DNA from: Zoroaster sp. YZ-2022
Lineage: Eukaryota; Echinodermata; Asteroidea; Forcipulatida; Zoroasteridae
Direction of reading: 5' to 3'
Length of the DNA stretch: 64,000 nucleotides
NCBI GenBank assembly: GCA_029582265.1
Contig: CM055837.1
Coordinates: 5,441,148-5,505,147, forward strand
Shown here: positions 37,208 to 50,700 of the stretch, piece by piece
Position numbering within the stretch: position 1 is the first letter of the stretch
Layout of the letters: the number at the start of each line of letters is the position of its first letter
Program-made: the position numbers and the translations under genes
The notes under the pieces: generated by a model
Databases searched by the model: none
Seen by the model: the letters and a program-made list of their open reading frames with translations, nothing else
Told to the model about the DNA's origin: nothing

Positions 37208-38800
37208 TTAATTCAAGACATTTGAAATATTTATTTTATCATTTATTGCAGTACTATTTTTTTATTTATATCGTTATCTATTCAGTTATAAATTGATTTA
37301 TTATATAAGTTGGTATTTATTTAAAGAGTATATCATTTATTTGAAATGTTTTTGTTTTACTTGAATTGGTATTTAAATATGGTGTCACAGGTAAAATTAA
37401 AAACTACAGTAATTAAATACATTTTCTTGGTGTAATTTCTTAATCGCAGATTTCTTTGTGTTTTGTTTTTCATTTACATAATATTTTAGGCCAAAAAATG
37501 TGTTCTCATGTGCATCAGGTTACCGCCCAACCTATCATTCACTATCTGCCCTAATAATTGATTGCAAAATTGAAATAAAAATACTTGGAATTGACCGTCT
37601 GACCCTATTACTTGGGATTGAAAGTTTGAAAAAATATATATTCCCGGGAAATGGGCAGTAACAAAATGTTTAAAACGAAAAACAGCAATGCATACTCGGG
37701 AAAGAGGGGGGGGGGGGTGCAATTCCAATATTTTTGGAAGAGAGAGGGTTCCAAATAGTTGGAAATTATTGTGTCATAGTCAAAACATACACGGCTCAAC
37801 TGGTTTGACAGCACCGCAAAACTACTTCAAATCAAAGTTTTTAGAAAACAGAAAGCTTTAAGTTTGGTTTTTAATAGCAAAAAGGGAAGTGTCCGACCTC
37901 TCTGGATTCACCTCAATACTTGATGCGATGAGGATTAAACAAAATATGCCATGAAAAACATTCCTGAGGTGGTGGAAATTCAAGCAATGTTTTAATTCAA
38001 ATAAAACAATAATTTATTTGTCCTGGCATTGGCAGAGATTATTTACCGGAGTCTACACAACATCCATGACATCTCACAAATGAGAGAAGTAAATTATATG
38101 ACAGCAGGGGAGATGTTGACAGTCCCAATTCACCTTACGACTACGTACGCAACAAATGTACATCAATTTTTTGAAAATTACCAAAACTGCTGAAATATGA
38201 TTGATTTGATCCACCCACTAGTGTTTTCAGATACGTAGTTATTTTTGTTGGGGGGGGGGGGGGGGAGTAGTGGGCGTGGTGTAAGAACCAAAGAAATTGT
38301 GTACAATGAGGGCGCTATTCTTTCTGAGTGAAGTTATTGTACCTGACTTATTTATATGATGTACGCAATGAAGGGGCTCTCGGCACCAGCCAGTTATAAT
38401 TATATAGGAAGCTTAGAAGCAGCAAAAATCTACACAACAAAGTTACTGAATGATGACGCACGGTCACGAATGGAAAACGAAGCGTTATTTATGTCCGCGA
38501 AATGACATCATTTTGTGACTTGAAAAACAGTGGTTTATAGTACTATTAATATAAATCAGTGAAGACTGAATTCATCGGAGTTTTAATTTTATCGATAAGT
38601 TCTTGTCATCGTCAGTTAAATAGTGAATTAAATAAAACCATTTTGCTTGCAAAATTTTCATTATTTCACCCATCATCTGAGTGAGGATTGTTTACACAAC
38701 ATTGGAGTGAAAAGTTACCTGTGGGGGCTTTCGATACGTTTAACTGGATTTAACTATTCTGATTCAACTGTCAACAAAGTGAAACACAACAACATCCAAA

Positions 38801-41800
38801 ATGTCGTCAGCATTGGAAAGTATCCTTTACAGAATGTTTATCATGACATCTGATCTGCATGTCAAAAGTATTTAAAGGAAAGGTAGGGCCTACAAAAAAG
38901 TACAATATTTGCCTTTGTTGGTAACTAACGTTAACGTAGGCCTACGTTAATTTAAATAAAACCATATCAAATTAACGAGTCCAAGACATGCCGAGAAGAC
39001 TGGTAATAATATAACAATTAAACGTGTGGATTTTTATTTTAAAGACTGGAACATGCTGGAAAAGAAATAATAGGCCTACAAAATCCTGCATGCCATATCC
39101 TTTCCCTGAATGTTATTTATTTAAGACGACAAATAATAGAAGAAAAGTGAAGTGTGTCAATGATATTTAGGGTAGGCCTAATCATTAATTATCTTTTTAT
39201 TTAATATCTCGGCAAATAATTTATGCACATCCTGAGATTTTAGCCATTTTCCTTTGATCAAATGATCACAAGCTGGGTTTCTCTTGATTTATATAAAGTT
39301 CGTCAACATTTCACCAAAACTGTATACTAGCTTTAATGCAAAACATTCATTTTATAATTTCCTTAAAAAGATTTTTTCCTTCAGAAAATCTTTTTAACTT
39401 GAAATTTGCTGCAAAGCAAATGGATCGTAATTCAAAGAAATGCGAGAAAGAAGAAAAAGTTGAGAAAGGGAAACTCAAAAAGGTATGTGGCATTTTATTT
39501 GGATGCATGTTTTTTCAGGAATGTTTTGGGAACTATTTAATATAGCGGATTGTCCTTGGATTATCTTTGGTGGTTGTCATTGCTAACAATCGGCTACAGG
39601 ATTTGAAATAGCCGCTGGACTGGACTGAGTCCAGTAATTCAACCATCAGTATAGTGCATGCACTCAACATCGGTCAAGTGATTTTCCTTACAAAGAGATA
39701 AACAAGGAAGAACTCTCAAATCTATTTCTCTTATTTTTGGCACTGGTCTTGTAAAAATATTTCTGGTCTAGAAAAAGTATTAAGTTGCTAGCCCTGCTGT
39801 AAATTTTTTCCCTGAAAGGCAACGTACACCCAAAGTGAAATTGTACTTGGCCGAGTAACTGCAACGCTAACCCTAACCACAACAAAATGCAGCAAATGTT
39901 AAAATCAGTTGGATCTAGTCCAAGTGAGCAGAAAAATAATCTTTTGCCAGTGGATCTTGTATCGATAATCCATTAACTTGTCTAGCCAAGTACTGCACCC
40001 CCAGTAAAAACACACTGCCTTTTAACCCTAACCATGCTCAATGATACAAGATGCAACAAAAGTAAAAAGTTGTTGCATCTTGTTGCCCTCAGCAAAGAAC
40101 AAAAGAACCATTGTTCTAACTGGTTGATCTTGTTGCTGTTGTTGCATTGTGTTGCTTTCAGCAGGGTGTCTGGGAAAACCCTGCAGGGGGTTACGGGTTA
40201 AGAGAAAATGTTAAACAATTTAGTTTTTTTTTTACTAAAAGTTGTTAAAACTTTTGTTTTTTTAATTTTCATTGATACTTTTAGGCAATTCAAAAAGGGA
40301 ATTCAGAAGGAGCGCGTATCCATGCAGAAAATGCAATCAGACAGAAAAATCAGTGTTTGAACTACATGAGGATGGCATCAAGGATCGATGCAGTCGCTCA
40401 ACGTGTACAGACAGCAGTTACAACATGTCAAGTCACAAAGTCGATGGCTGGTGTTGTTAAATCCATGGAAAGCGCTCTAAAATCTATGAATTTGGAGAAG
40501 GTGAGTAGAAAATTCCCCAAATCTTGGTGCATATTTCAGGCTCTAAATTCATGGAGTTTTGCAATGCCATGTGAAATGTGATTTCACAATAGGAACCTCT
40601 CATGTGTCAAGTCAATAAGTTAAAAAGTTAAAATTTCTTTTGCTTTTGATTTTGAATTCTTTTGGAAGAAATTGACCTTTCAAAGTAATGCCCACTGAAA
40701 AATTCTGACAAAACCGATGTGTGCATAGTAGAAAGCATGCACACAAAAAACGAAAATTTGTTAGACCAAATGGTGTTGTGGTATTCACATGTTTACCTGA
40801 TGCATGCAACAAATCTGATTGGTCAATTCGTCCCTAATTTGCCATAGTGACCAATCCGACTTTTTTTCAATTTTAAGTTTTCCCGCCCATTAGTACATTC
40901 AGGAAGAGACCTACCATTGTATCTAATCCACATGCATGTATTCCTTATAGTTTTGGAGATAGAGCATGCATTCAAATGACCAATGCTCTAACTGGCTATT
41001 TTTGTGCTTTGGCAAAGTGACCAATACCGCATTGGTCACTATGCCAATTTAAGACGAATTAGGGCTTTTGATTGACAACTGTTGATTGGCCAATTTTACA
41101 ATGTGAATTTTGTTTAATTATTATGTAATTCTTAAATTTTCAGGTGACCAAAATTATGGACCAGTTTGAGAAGCAGTTTGAATCCTTGGATGTACAGAGT
41201 GCAGTGATGGACGATGCAATGGCTGGAACAACCACATTGACTGCTCCACAGGGACAAGTGGATTCTCTGATGCAAGAAGTTGCTGATGAAGCAGGGTAAT
41301 CAATTAATTCAAAACATTATTGTTTGTCTGTCTATTTTGATGTTTTTTATTGGTTTTATTGGGGGGGGGGGGGTAAACCAAGAGAGAGAAACGCATGGGG
41401 TTTTCACTTTTACAAACCTACTCATATTTGTGACAGAATTGCCAAAAGTTGCTGGTGAAATAATATCTTTAAAGGCTATCTAATGTCAATTACTTTGAAG
41501 TAAATGTTGACTGGCTGTATTAAAAATTATTAAAAATAAATTGTTGGCTTGACAAGTCGGGCCCTTGTTAATGGAACAATGTTGTCATGATCAACAGGGC
41601 ATGCTAGTTTTAGATTAACTCAGTTACTGAAAATAATACCAACATGATAAGGTCATTATTACCATTGTTTCTGTATAAATGAGCCAGTAATTTTCAGTCA
41701 CTGTGCTAATCTTAAACTAGGACACCGAATCCATGCCCTGATTGTGATGATACTGTCCCTTTAAGATGAATGGTATCTTAATAGTAGAGATATTTTTTAT

Positions 41801-42306
41801 AAATTTTTTTGTTTATTAACCCTACTACTACTACAAGGATCAAATTCAGTCATAATTTTGAAATACTTCCCAAGGTATATCTAGTGCACTTAAAAGTCAA
41901 ACACTGTCAAATCTTACATGTAGTAAGTACATTTACAGGTCAAAATGAGTCAACTATTTTTGACTGGTAAAAGCATTGTCTGGTATTGTTGAGGGTGGTC
42001 AAAATGACAGTAAAAACCAGTCAAAAATGCGCCTGTGTGCACATGTGGGTCAACAGTCAAAACTTTCCACTAAAGTGCAGCAATAGGAGGGTTAATTACT
42101 TTATAGACAAAAAAATATCACTGCTTGACAGGTCCCATTGCCAGTAATATTGAATGTACATTTTCTCAAAAATTTGTCTCTTCATCAGATTGGATTTAAA
42201 CATGGAACTACCACAGGGACAGACGACATCCATAGCTGGTGCAAGCGCTGCTTCCATGGAGCAAGATGAGTTATCACAGAGGCTAGCACAACTCAGGAAT
42301 CAATAA
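38801..42306 (+). CDS. CHMP1B: Charged multivesicular body protein 1 (CHMP1B-like)
   Basis: Five coding exons: 38801-38819, 39385-39482, 40285-40500, 41144-41295 and 42189-42306, giving 200 residues against about 199 for vertebrate CHMP1B. The protein is an ESCRT-III subunit that polymerises on membranes in multivesicular body formation and cytokinesis and recruits VPS4 and spastin. The short first exon gives M-S-S-A-L-E-K; exon 2 [10 protein letters not shown] and a basic/acidic charged helix; exon 3 [18 protein letters not shown] and T-K-S-M-A-G-V-V; exon 4 T-T-L-T-A-P-Q-x-Q-V-D. The C-terminus, [11 protein letters not shown], is the MIT-interacting motif. No intact polyadenylation signal is close by; AATAAA is at 42634. 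It resembles CHMP1B (S-N-M-E-K type start) more than CHMP1A. Confidence 0.95.
41565..41764. mobile_element. Palindromic MITE family P, copy 4
   Basis: AATGGAACAATGTTGTCATG at the left, TTAGATTAACTCAGTTACTG, GATAAGGTCATTATTACC, and TTGTGATGATACTGTCCCTT at the right. In CHMP1 intron 4. Confidence 0.8.
41820..42091 (-). mobile_element. TTAA-flanked MITE family A, reverse copy
   Basis: 272 bases, TTAA at 41816-41819 and 42092-42095, ends CCCTACTA / TAGGAGGG. Inverted relative to the other copies. In CHMP1 intron 4, about 100 bases before the last exon. Confidence 0.88.
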
Positions 42307-43537
42307 AAGTTCTCTGGACTAATTTTGGTAAAACTATGGGGGGGGGGGGGGGGGATAAAGCCTGGTTTATACTTGATGCGAAAGCCAATGTGAAGCAATT
42401 TTTACGTCATCAAATTCGCAGCGAATGATTTGCGCAAGTTGAAATGTGTTCAACTTTTGCGAACCTTCGTAGCAAATATTTGCCATGAACCATTGTCGAC
42501 GTCACGAATTTCACTTTGCATTCGCGTGAAGTATGAACCAGCCTTTAGATTGTTCTTTTCAGATTATAACATACAGGAGGGACAATGTAAGGCCAGTACA
42601 ACAAGGCTATAATGAACATTTGTTATCAAATGTAATAAAATACATTTTTGTCTCAGTTTTCAAAAGTGTAAAAACTGGAACACATAACATTTTGAAAGAA
42701 ACTTGTGGCGCCGAAAAGACTTGGTAGCTGTGTTTATAAGAATAATCAAGCACATAGGAGAGGTAAAATGTACTTGTATTTTCTTATTACTTGGGTCATA
42801 AGCTCTTTAATTTGCATAAGAACTTTTTTGTTCAAAATTATAGCAAAGTTTTAGAGGTTTTTTTTCTTCATAAAACCGAAAAGTAACAAATATGACATCA
42901 TTGTCCAGGAACATTTTACATTGCTCTCTGGTCTTAAAGCAAATGTTTCTGTTCCCATAACAATGAATAAATATGTTTTGAGGCTGTTGTTCTAAAAAGG
43001 GAGAATGCAGAAATTTGTTTGATAAAGGGGAGTTTAAAATTCTTTAGTTGAAATTAATATAACTTTATGAAGTAAATATTAATACAAATTTAGAATCAGT
43101 GGTTTTGTTATAAAATATTTTAATGTAATACACCAATCTTTCAATACTAATATTTTGCAAGCAAAGACATGGCTCGAACTCCAGAAAAACAAAAAATAAA
43201 TTATACTATACAATAAACAAAAAATATCAGGGTAATATAATGCTATATTTTATTAACATGGTAAAAAACCATGCTATTTCCATCCTTAGCTCACATACCG
43301 TGGTATATGTGCATTCTTGAACATTTACACAGTGTGCAAGAGATGGCAAATAACTGTGATAGCAGGCACGTAGCACAACAATTTTCAAGGGAGGGGCAGT
43401 GGAAAAGATTTTGAAAGAAAAGTAGCCCCTGGAAAATTTGTGCTGGTCATAGAACAACTCCTCCCCCTTTAAGGGTCAAAATGGGCTCAGATGTTTTGCT
43501 GTGGGCCTTTTTTCCCAAACTGCATTATTATAATATA

Positions 43538-44036
<499 letters not shown>

Positions 44037-44302
44037 TAAAACTGCCTCTCTGGGCTATTTATTCTTACACCTGGGAGAAAAAAAAAGATACACCGACTCG
44101 GTGGTGAATGATCCGTGGTTCAGGGGTGGAAAAAGGGGGCACACAAAAAAAGTTTTGGTTAATTAATTACACGCAAAGCATTAACAAATCTAGCAATGGT
44201 CAGAATCAATGTATTGAATGTAATGTAAATAAACGTATATCAAGTAGAAATATGATGTTTGCATATAAGGTCATATTCATTTAGATTTTTTGTATGTACA
44301 GT

Positions 44303-44489
44303 GATATCGTCGTGTCAGTGCAAAAACGTATCTCCTAAAATAGCATTTAAATTACATGTGAGTTTGAACGTGCGCAAAAGGTCGTATCTCGCTTAAAATA
44401 GCCCGGATGTACACACAAAAACAATAGGCGCCGAGATATGACGTTTTTGCAAAATCGAGATACGACGTTTTTGCACGACGATATATCAA
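44303..44489. mobile_element. Short MITE with GATATCGTCGTG ends
   Basis: Left end GATATCGTCGTGTCAGTGC, right end GCACGACGATATATC; internal GAGATACGACGTTTTTGC repeats in both orientations. A loosely similar region is at 30125-30310. Confidence 0.65.
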
Positions 44490-44875
44490 TATTAAAATAG
44501 ATAGTTTAGGATGAGCAGTTATTGCTGATTGATTTTGAGTTACTGATATTAAAAAGGAGAAAGGAACCTTGTGGTTGGAGTTGGAGGGAATTGTCCCATA
44601 TTGCAAGAACAAAATTGCCAATCATCATAAAAAAGTAACATGCCCCAATCCCCACTCTGGGCCTGTTATTATTCATTCTAAATTTAAGAAACAATTAATG
44701 CACTTGAAATGACAGCTCAACGTGACGTAAGAGCATTGTCAAGAAGCAATCCCCTTGCTGGTGATATCCTTCCATACACTTATTTCAAACAGTAGACAAA
44801 TATGACACATTTGACATGTCATCTTTTGGGGAGGGATGTTTTGTACTTGTGCACTATTTATAGAAAATTTTCACT

Positions 44876-45150
44876 AAAAGGGACAGTATCATCACGATCA
44901 GAGCAGACTTTCGACAGGGCATGGAATTAGGAATTGGTGTTCTAGTTTAAGGTAACCATGGAGGAAGGAAAATAGATTTTCCTTCCTCCATGAGGTAACC
45001 AAGGTGACTGAAAAATACTGGCTCATTTATGCAGCAACAATGGTAATGTGACCTTATCATGTGTGGTATTATTTTCAGTCACTGAGTTATTTTGAATTTA
45101 GCAGTCCGATTCCATACCCTGTTGATCGTGTCGATATTTCCCTTTTAACT
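44876..45150. mobile_element. Palindromic MITE family P, copy 5, with internal hairpin insertion
   Basis: AAAGGGACAGTATCATCACG at the left; GATCGTGTCGATATTTCCC at the right. An additional hairpin at 44955-44995 (CCATGGAGGAAGGAAAA and its complement) interrupts it. Confidence 0.78.
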
Positions 45151-45433
45151 TTTACTTTTTGTTCTCCAACTTTCTTTGAAATGTTTGTGATTATCTTTTT
45201 AATCTATGTCCTAATCTGTGTTGTAGTTCCATCCTATGTTGAAATCCAGTTTAACCATTTTATCACTTAAAATAAACTATTATTTATTTTTGTGTAAATA
45301 AAAAAAAAATCAAATTGAAAACAACTTGGCACTTGTTGGAAGGTTAATTGCATTAGGTTTATTTAATTTTTTTCAATACTAGTTTTATCAAAAATGAGAA
45401 CAACTCTCATTGAAAACAACTTGGAAGGATCGG

Positions 45434-45875
45434 GTAGAATGTCGTATCCGACCGCCACTTTTTCTCATTCAATATAACCAATAATGTAATCTTACCTACC
45501 CAGTAAGGTGGAGAACATATGGATAATGATGGACATATACTTCAATTTATTCCAGGATATTTATTTCATGAAAAATAAGGCATTTTTGGTATATGATGAC
45601 TTCCTCAGTCATGTCAGTCTGATCTTGTCAACTCCCCCATTAGTGACCAACACGGTCATTGTACTTGCACAGTGAAAACTATAATAGGATCCTTCTATTT
45701 TCTGAAGGGGAGGATTTTTTTAGAAGGGAAATAAAGTCCAAAAACCATCAAAAAGTGGATATTAAAGAAAGTTTTCGCTTTCTGTACCCCAAAAAATCGA
45801 TAGAATAATTTTTTAACTGGTTAGTGGTTGCAAAAAAAAAAAAAAACTCTTAACAGTCGGATACGACATTCTTTC
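45434..45875 (+). mobile_element. Element with AGAATGTCGTATCCGAC ends, left arm
   Basis: 442 bases bounded by TAGAATGTCGTATCCGAC and GTCGGATACGACATTCT. An inverted copy is at 49186-49603. The pair flanks SAP18 exon 1. Confidence 0.85.
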
Positions 45876-46032
45876 CGAAGGATGCCTCAAAATATGAAAT
45901 TGAAATTCCAGGCCTGTATTGTATGTTTTTTGCTCAAACCCCCCCAATCGAGTTCAATTATATTTTTCTGTAGGCGGTAAAAATAGCGCCCTCACTTGTT
46001 CAATTTTCACTAATCTCACCATCACTACGAAA

Positions 46033-47669
46033 ATGTCGTTCATCGGATCACGCGTGACAGAAGTGGAAAACAAACCCGTCGAAAAACCCGTAGATCGGGA
46101 AAAGGTAACTATTCTACATAAGTACCCTTTCAGAATGAATATTAAAGAAGTTATGTATCTTTTAAATTGTATGATGAGAATGCATTTCAGGGGAGAAAAC
46201 CTTTGCTTAGTTTGCGTACATCATCATGGCCATTAGCCCCATAAATGTGGCACGGACACGCCCCCCCCCCCGCGTATCCTTAGCCACAGGTTGGTCTTAT
46301 TCCGCTAACGGTAGTAACTAGTATTAATTCGAAATTCCAGGCGCTGAAATTGACGATATTTGCGACTATTTTGACAGTCTAGATACGTTCCTTACATGTT
46401 TAACTATCTAGGCGCCCAAAAAAATGGTGATTTTACTTACATTTTATATTTCCTGACATATAGGCCCGAAAAATTACAAGACGATCGTCATTGTGCAAGT
46501 TTCAACGAGGACGGCCATATAATAGTGTTGAACGGGAAAACAACTTGTGCGCGCAACAATTTTACAACGGCTGTTTTATGTGTGCACATACTTGCTGTAT
46601 TTTAGCGCGCAGAGATATGACCACGTGATGTCGCAGATATAAACTTTCAAGAAACTAACATTGAGCAGTTTCATCAAATTAACCGTACTGCATGGTAAGT
46701 TCATCCCTTTAACTATCATATACATGTACCACGTTATTTAACTGTACTTACATTGTACATAAAACAAGAGAGAATGTTCATTAAAATAAAATGATAATGT
46801 AATAAATAGTCTATTATTAATTACAATAGTTTAATACTAATTTTAAATAGTAATTTTAAACAACATACAAATTTCACTAATAATTTTAATATATGAAATA
46901 TTATAGTGTTACGTTACTATTACTATTAATAATAACAATATTAATGGTTCCACCATTTTTGTAAATCTATAAAAAAAAAATTAAAAAACAAAAAAACAGA
47001 ATGATTGTTTTATCTGACAAAATATCTGTGAATATAGTCTATGTAATATCTATGTAATATAGTACAGGTAATATTTTTACAATTTTTCATGTTTATCTGT
47101 TTTGTGAGAATATAAAGGCGGTAACTTCCAGTACAAAGGTGGTTTATTTTCTAATAAGAGTCTTCCCCCTGGTTATTTCACTGTCTTAAATTAAGATGTG
47201 TAGACCCCTGTTTGTTTATTTAAGCCAAAGCTAGCATGTGTACTTAAAGATTGCACTCATGAGCACTCGGACCAGACAAATTGCAAAGATGGTTCAAGCA
47301 TGGTTTGGGTCTATGCTATTTGGGGTCGTGAATTTCTCAATAAAACCCATGGGTACAGGGAACGGTCCCAATTATTAACATTTTGGCCATCCATCATTAT
47401 CAATAATACTGATAATATTATTACTATTACTATTATCATTTTGTTAAACAACAATATGCAATCTAGTACCGGTATCAGCGATATCCTCAAACATGAAACA
47501 CTTCATTTTGATTCGATCGGTCCATTACTGCCTGTCACTGAGCGGTATTTTTAACATTGTTCGTGTGATTAATTATATTGTGGATTTTTGTTACTTTGTT
47601 TCTTTTCACCATTAACAAAGAACCCCCCCCCCCACACACACACAAACAAAATAAAATTAAATTAATAAG

Positions 47670-47708
<39 letters not shown>

Positions 47709-50700
47709 TATATATAAATTAAATCGGGAGGGTGGCCTTAGCTTTCGATCCAATCATTTATGCTTACATATTATATGAAAAGTAAATAATTGAATGCAGG
47801 AACTGGACATGTTTTATTTATTTATTTTTATTATATATATTTGATTTTTAAAGTAGTTTATATCACATGTTAGCACAAAAAATGCTCTGACTACCGACAA
47901 CACGTGCAACCCTGAAACGGAATACTTCGCGCGCTAAAATACAGCAAGTATGTGCACACATAAAACAGCCGTCGTAAAATTGTTGCGCGCGCAAGTTGTT
48001 TTCCGTTCTCACTCTTCATACATTCAAGATGGCCGTCCTCGTTGAAACCTGCACAATGACGATCGTCTTGTAATTTTTTCGGGCCTATGTCAGGAAATAT
48101 AAAATGTAAGTAAAATCACCATTTTTTTGGGCGCCTAGATAGTTAAACATGTAAGGAACGTATCTAGACTGTCAAAATAGTCGCAAATATCGTCAATTTC
48201 AGCGCCTGGAATTTCGAATTACTACCGTTAGCGGAATGAGACCAACCTGTGGCTAAGGATACGCGGGGGGGGGGCGTGTCCGTGCCACATTTATGGGGCA
48301 ACATGGCCATGGGGGACGCCATTTTCATTTATTATAAATTTGTAGGCCTACACGAAATAATTCGTACTCGCCCCCAAACTAACTCGCCCCACACGAACTT
48401 GATCCCTGCAATGCTATGCCAGGCCTGAGGAAAAGAAATAATTTAAAGCAAACTTTATCGAAGAAACACAAGTTTGGCATGTATAGATCAATAGATCCAA
48501 AGCCAAAAATGTGTCGCTTTGACTGATTGAAAATCATATTTAACTTAGGCCATGAGAATGAAAGTCATAGATTTGCGTCCACCGCCCGCATGTCCCGAAA
48601 GCTACCGCCTAAATTTTTCATTATTTGCCAAAAAAATCATTATTTGCACAAAAAAGGTATTTCCACCAAACAAATTTAGTTCCAAATCATCCACATCAGT
48701 AAAACGAAGTTTTTACCAAATTTCCACCAGTATGTGCGCTATAAATCATTAGTACATGTACATGTTCTCTTATTTTTACAGTCTTAGTCCCGCGTACGTC
48801 GTTAACAAAAACTGAAAAAAGGTCGCATCGCGCTAAAACTGTATGGTAAACTCCGATCCGCACCTGCAACTGTACCGCCTTCACATGCGCAACACGTTCG
48901 CTGTTGAGCCTTTCCATTGTATTTTATGCCTGTGTGTGCGGCCTGCACGTATAATGATGCACGTACGTACACAGATTAGAAGAAACATCTTGTGATTGCG
49001 CTGTAGTGTTATTAATGATCAATGGAAATAATGAATATTGAAAAAAAGCCTCATGTGTTTTCGAAATTTCCCGGACGCAAATCTATGACTTTCATTCTCT
49101 TGGCCTTATTAAGAAAGATTAAGATTAATTAAGCTTTCCTTTGTTGTCCATCAAAAGTGCTGATTCTCATTAACGTTAAATGTTGGGAAAGAATATCGTA
49201 TCCGAGTGCCACTTTTTAAGGGTTTTTTGGAATTTTTTTGCAACCACTAGGCTAACCAGTTAAAAATTATTCTAGCAATTTTTGGGGGTATAGAAAGCGA
49301 AAACTATCTTTAAAATCCACTTTTATGGTGGTTTTCGGACTTTATTTCCCTTCTGAAAAATCCTCCCCTTCAGAAAATAGAAGGATACTATACTATTATA
49401 GTTGTCACTGCGCATGTACAATGACCGTGTTGGTCACTAACAGGGGAGTTGACAAGATCAGACTGACACGACTGAGGAAGTCATCGTATACCAAAAATGA
49501 AATAAATATCCTGGAATAATTTGAAGTATAATGTATGTTCTGCACCTTACTGGGTAGGTTAGATTGAATGAAAAAAAGTGGCGGTCGGACACGACATTCT
49601 ACTCAAATGTTGAATATAGATAGTATTGTCTTATTTTTTCATTTATTTTTGTTTCCAGACATGCCCACTTCTATTGCGAGTGTTTTGTAATTCTGGTCGC
49701 CACCACAGATCCGATGAATTTGACCGTGGTAGAGTCCCACCAAATGAACTTCAGATATACACATGGTAAGATACTCATAAGATGAAGCAAACTTTATCAG
49801 AAATCTTACACACGTTTGGCATTTAATTATAGGTCAATAGATGGACGCAGTATCCTAGTTTAAGATGAACAGTAGAAAATATAACATTTTTAATGAAGCG
49901 TTGCAGTCATGATTCACTGTAACAAGTCGGACCTCGTACTGAGCATGACCCCGTGATGTTCGTTTTAGCACAGTGCCAATTATTCTCACATCACTAGTTT
50001 ATAATGCCCTAGATCTTGGGTAGGAATGGGGGATAAAATTGGACCAATGCATATTTGAGTTGTGTGTCGGCTGTTACATTAACCCTCCTACTATTGATGC
50101 ACTTTAGTGGAAAGTTGCTGTAGAGATCAACACCAGTCAACTGCCTGTTTTGATTTTTGACTGATTTTTACTGTCATTTTGACCACCCTGAACAATACCA
50201 GACAATGCTTTTACCAGTCAAAAACAGTAGACTCATTTTGACCTGTAAATGTACTTACTACACGTAAGGTTTGACAGTATTTGACTTTTAAGTGCACTAG
50301 ATATACCTTGGGAAGTATTTCAACATTTTGACCCTTGTAGTAGTAGGAGGGTTAATATAAATATCACAACAAAAATTATTTGCAGCAACAGTGAATGATC
50401 AAATAAACGTGTCCTTTATTATTTTTGAACTGTGAACGCAAAGAAAAAATTAAACACTGTAGTCCCTCCATTTTGTGGAAATGTGCCACCAGCCAATGAA
50501 TCTCTCCCCCTCCATCATGAACACTCTAGTTGTTACTATGAATCTAAGGTAAACCTTAATGGGGCAGTATCGTCAAGGTCAGAGCAGACTTTCCACAGGG
50601 CATGGAATCAGTGTCCTAGTTTAAGATGAACACAGTGACTGAAAATTACTGGCTCATTTATGGAGCAGCAACGGTAATTATGACCTTATCATGTGGGGTA

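Larger units (their letters stand above)
34574..38800. other. Intergenic region between the lectin gene and CHMP1
   Basis: No coding exon recognised. It holds the 3' UTR of the lectin gene (AATAAA at 34606), a repeat copy (35578-35745), two MITEs (36033-36346, 36924-37207), G tracts at 37708-37718 and 38251-38264, and at its right end the CHMP1 promoter and 5' UTR. An AG at 35018 could be a 3' UTR acceptor, but this is unsupported. Confidence 0.7.

Noticed and set aside
46396..46605. A coding exon in SAP18 intron 1
   Set aside because: The same sequence is present in the inverted arm at 47929-48310 with indels, so it is a repeat; SAP18 exon 1 joins 49659 in frame without it.
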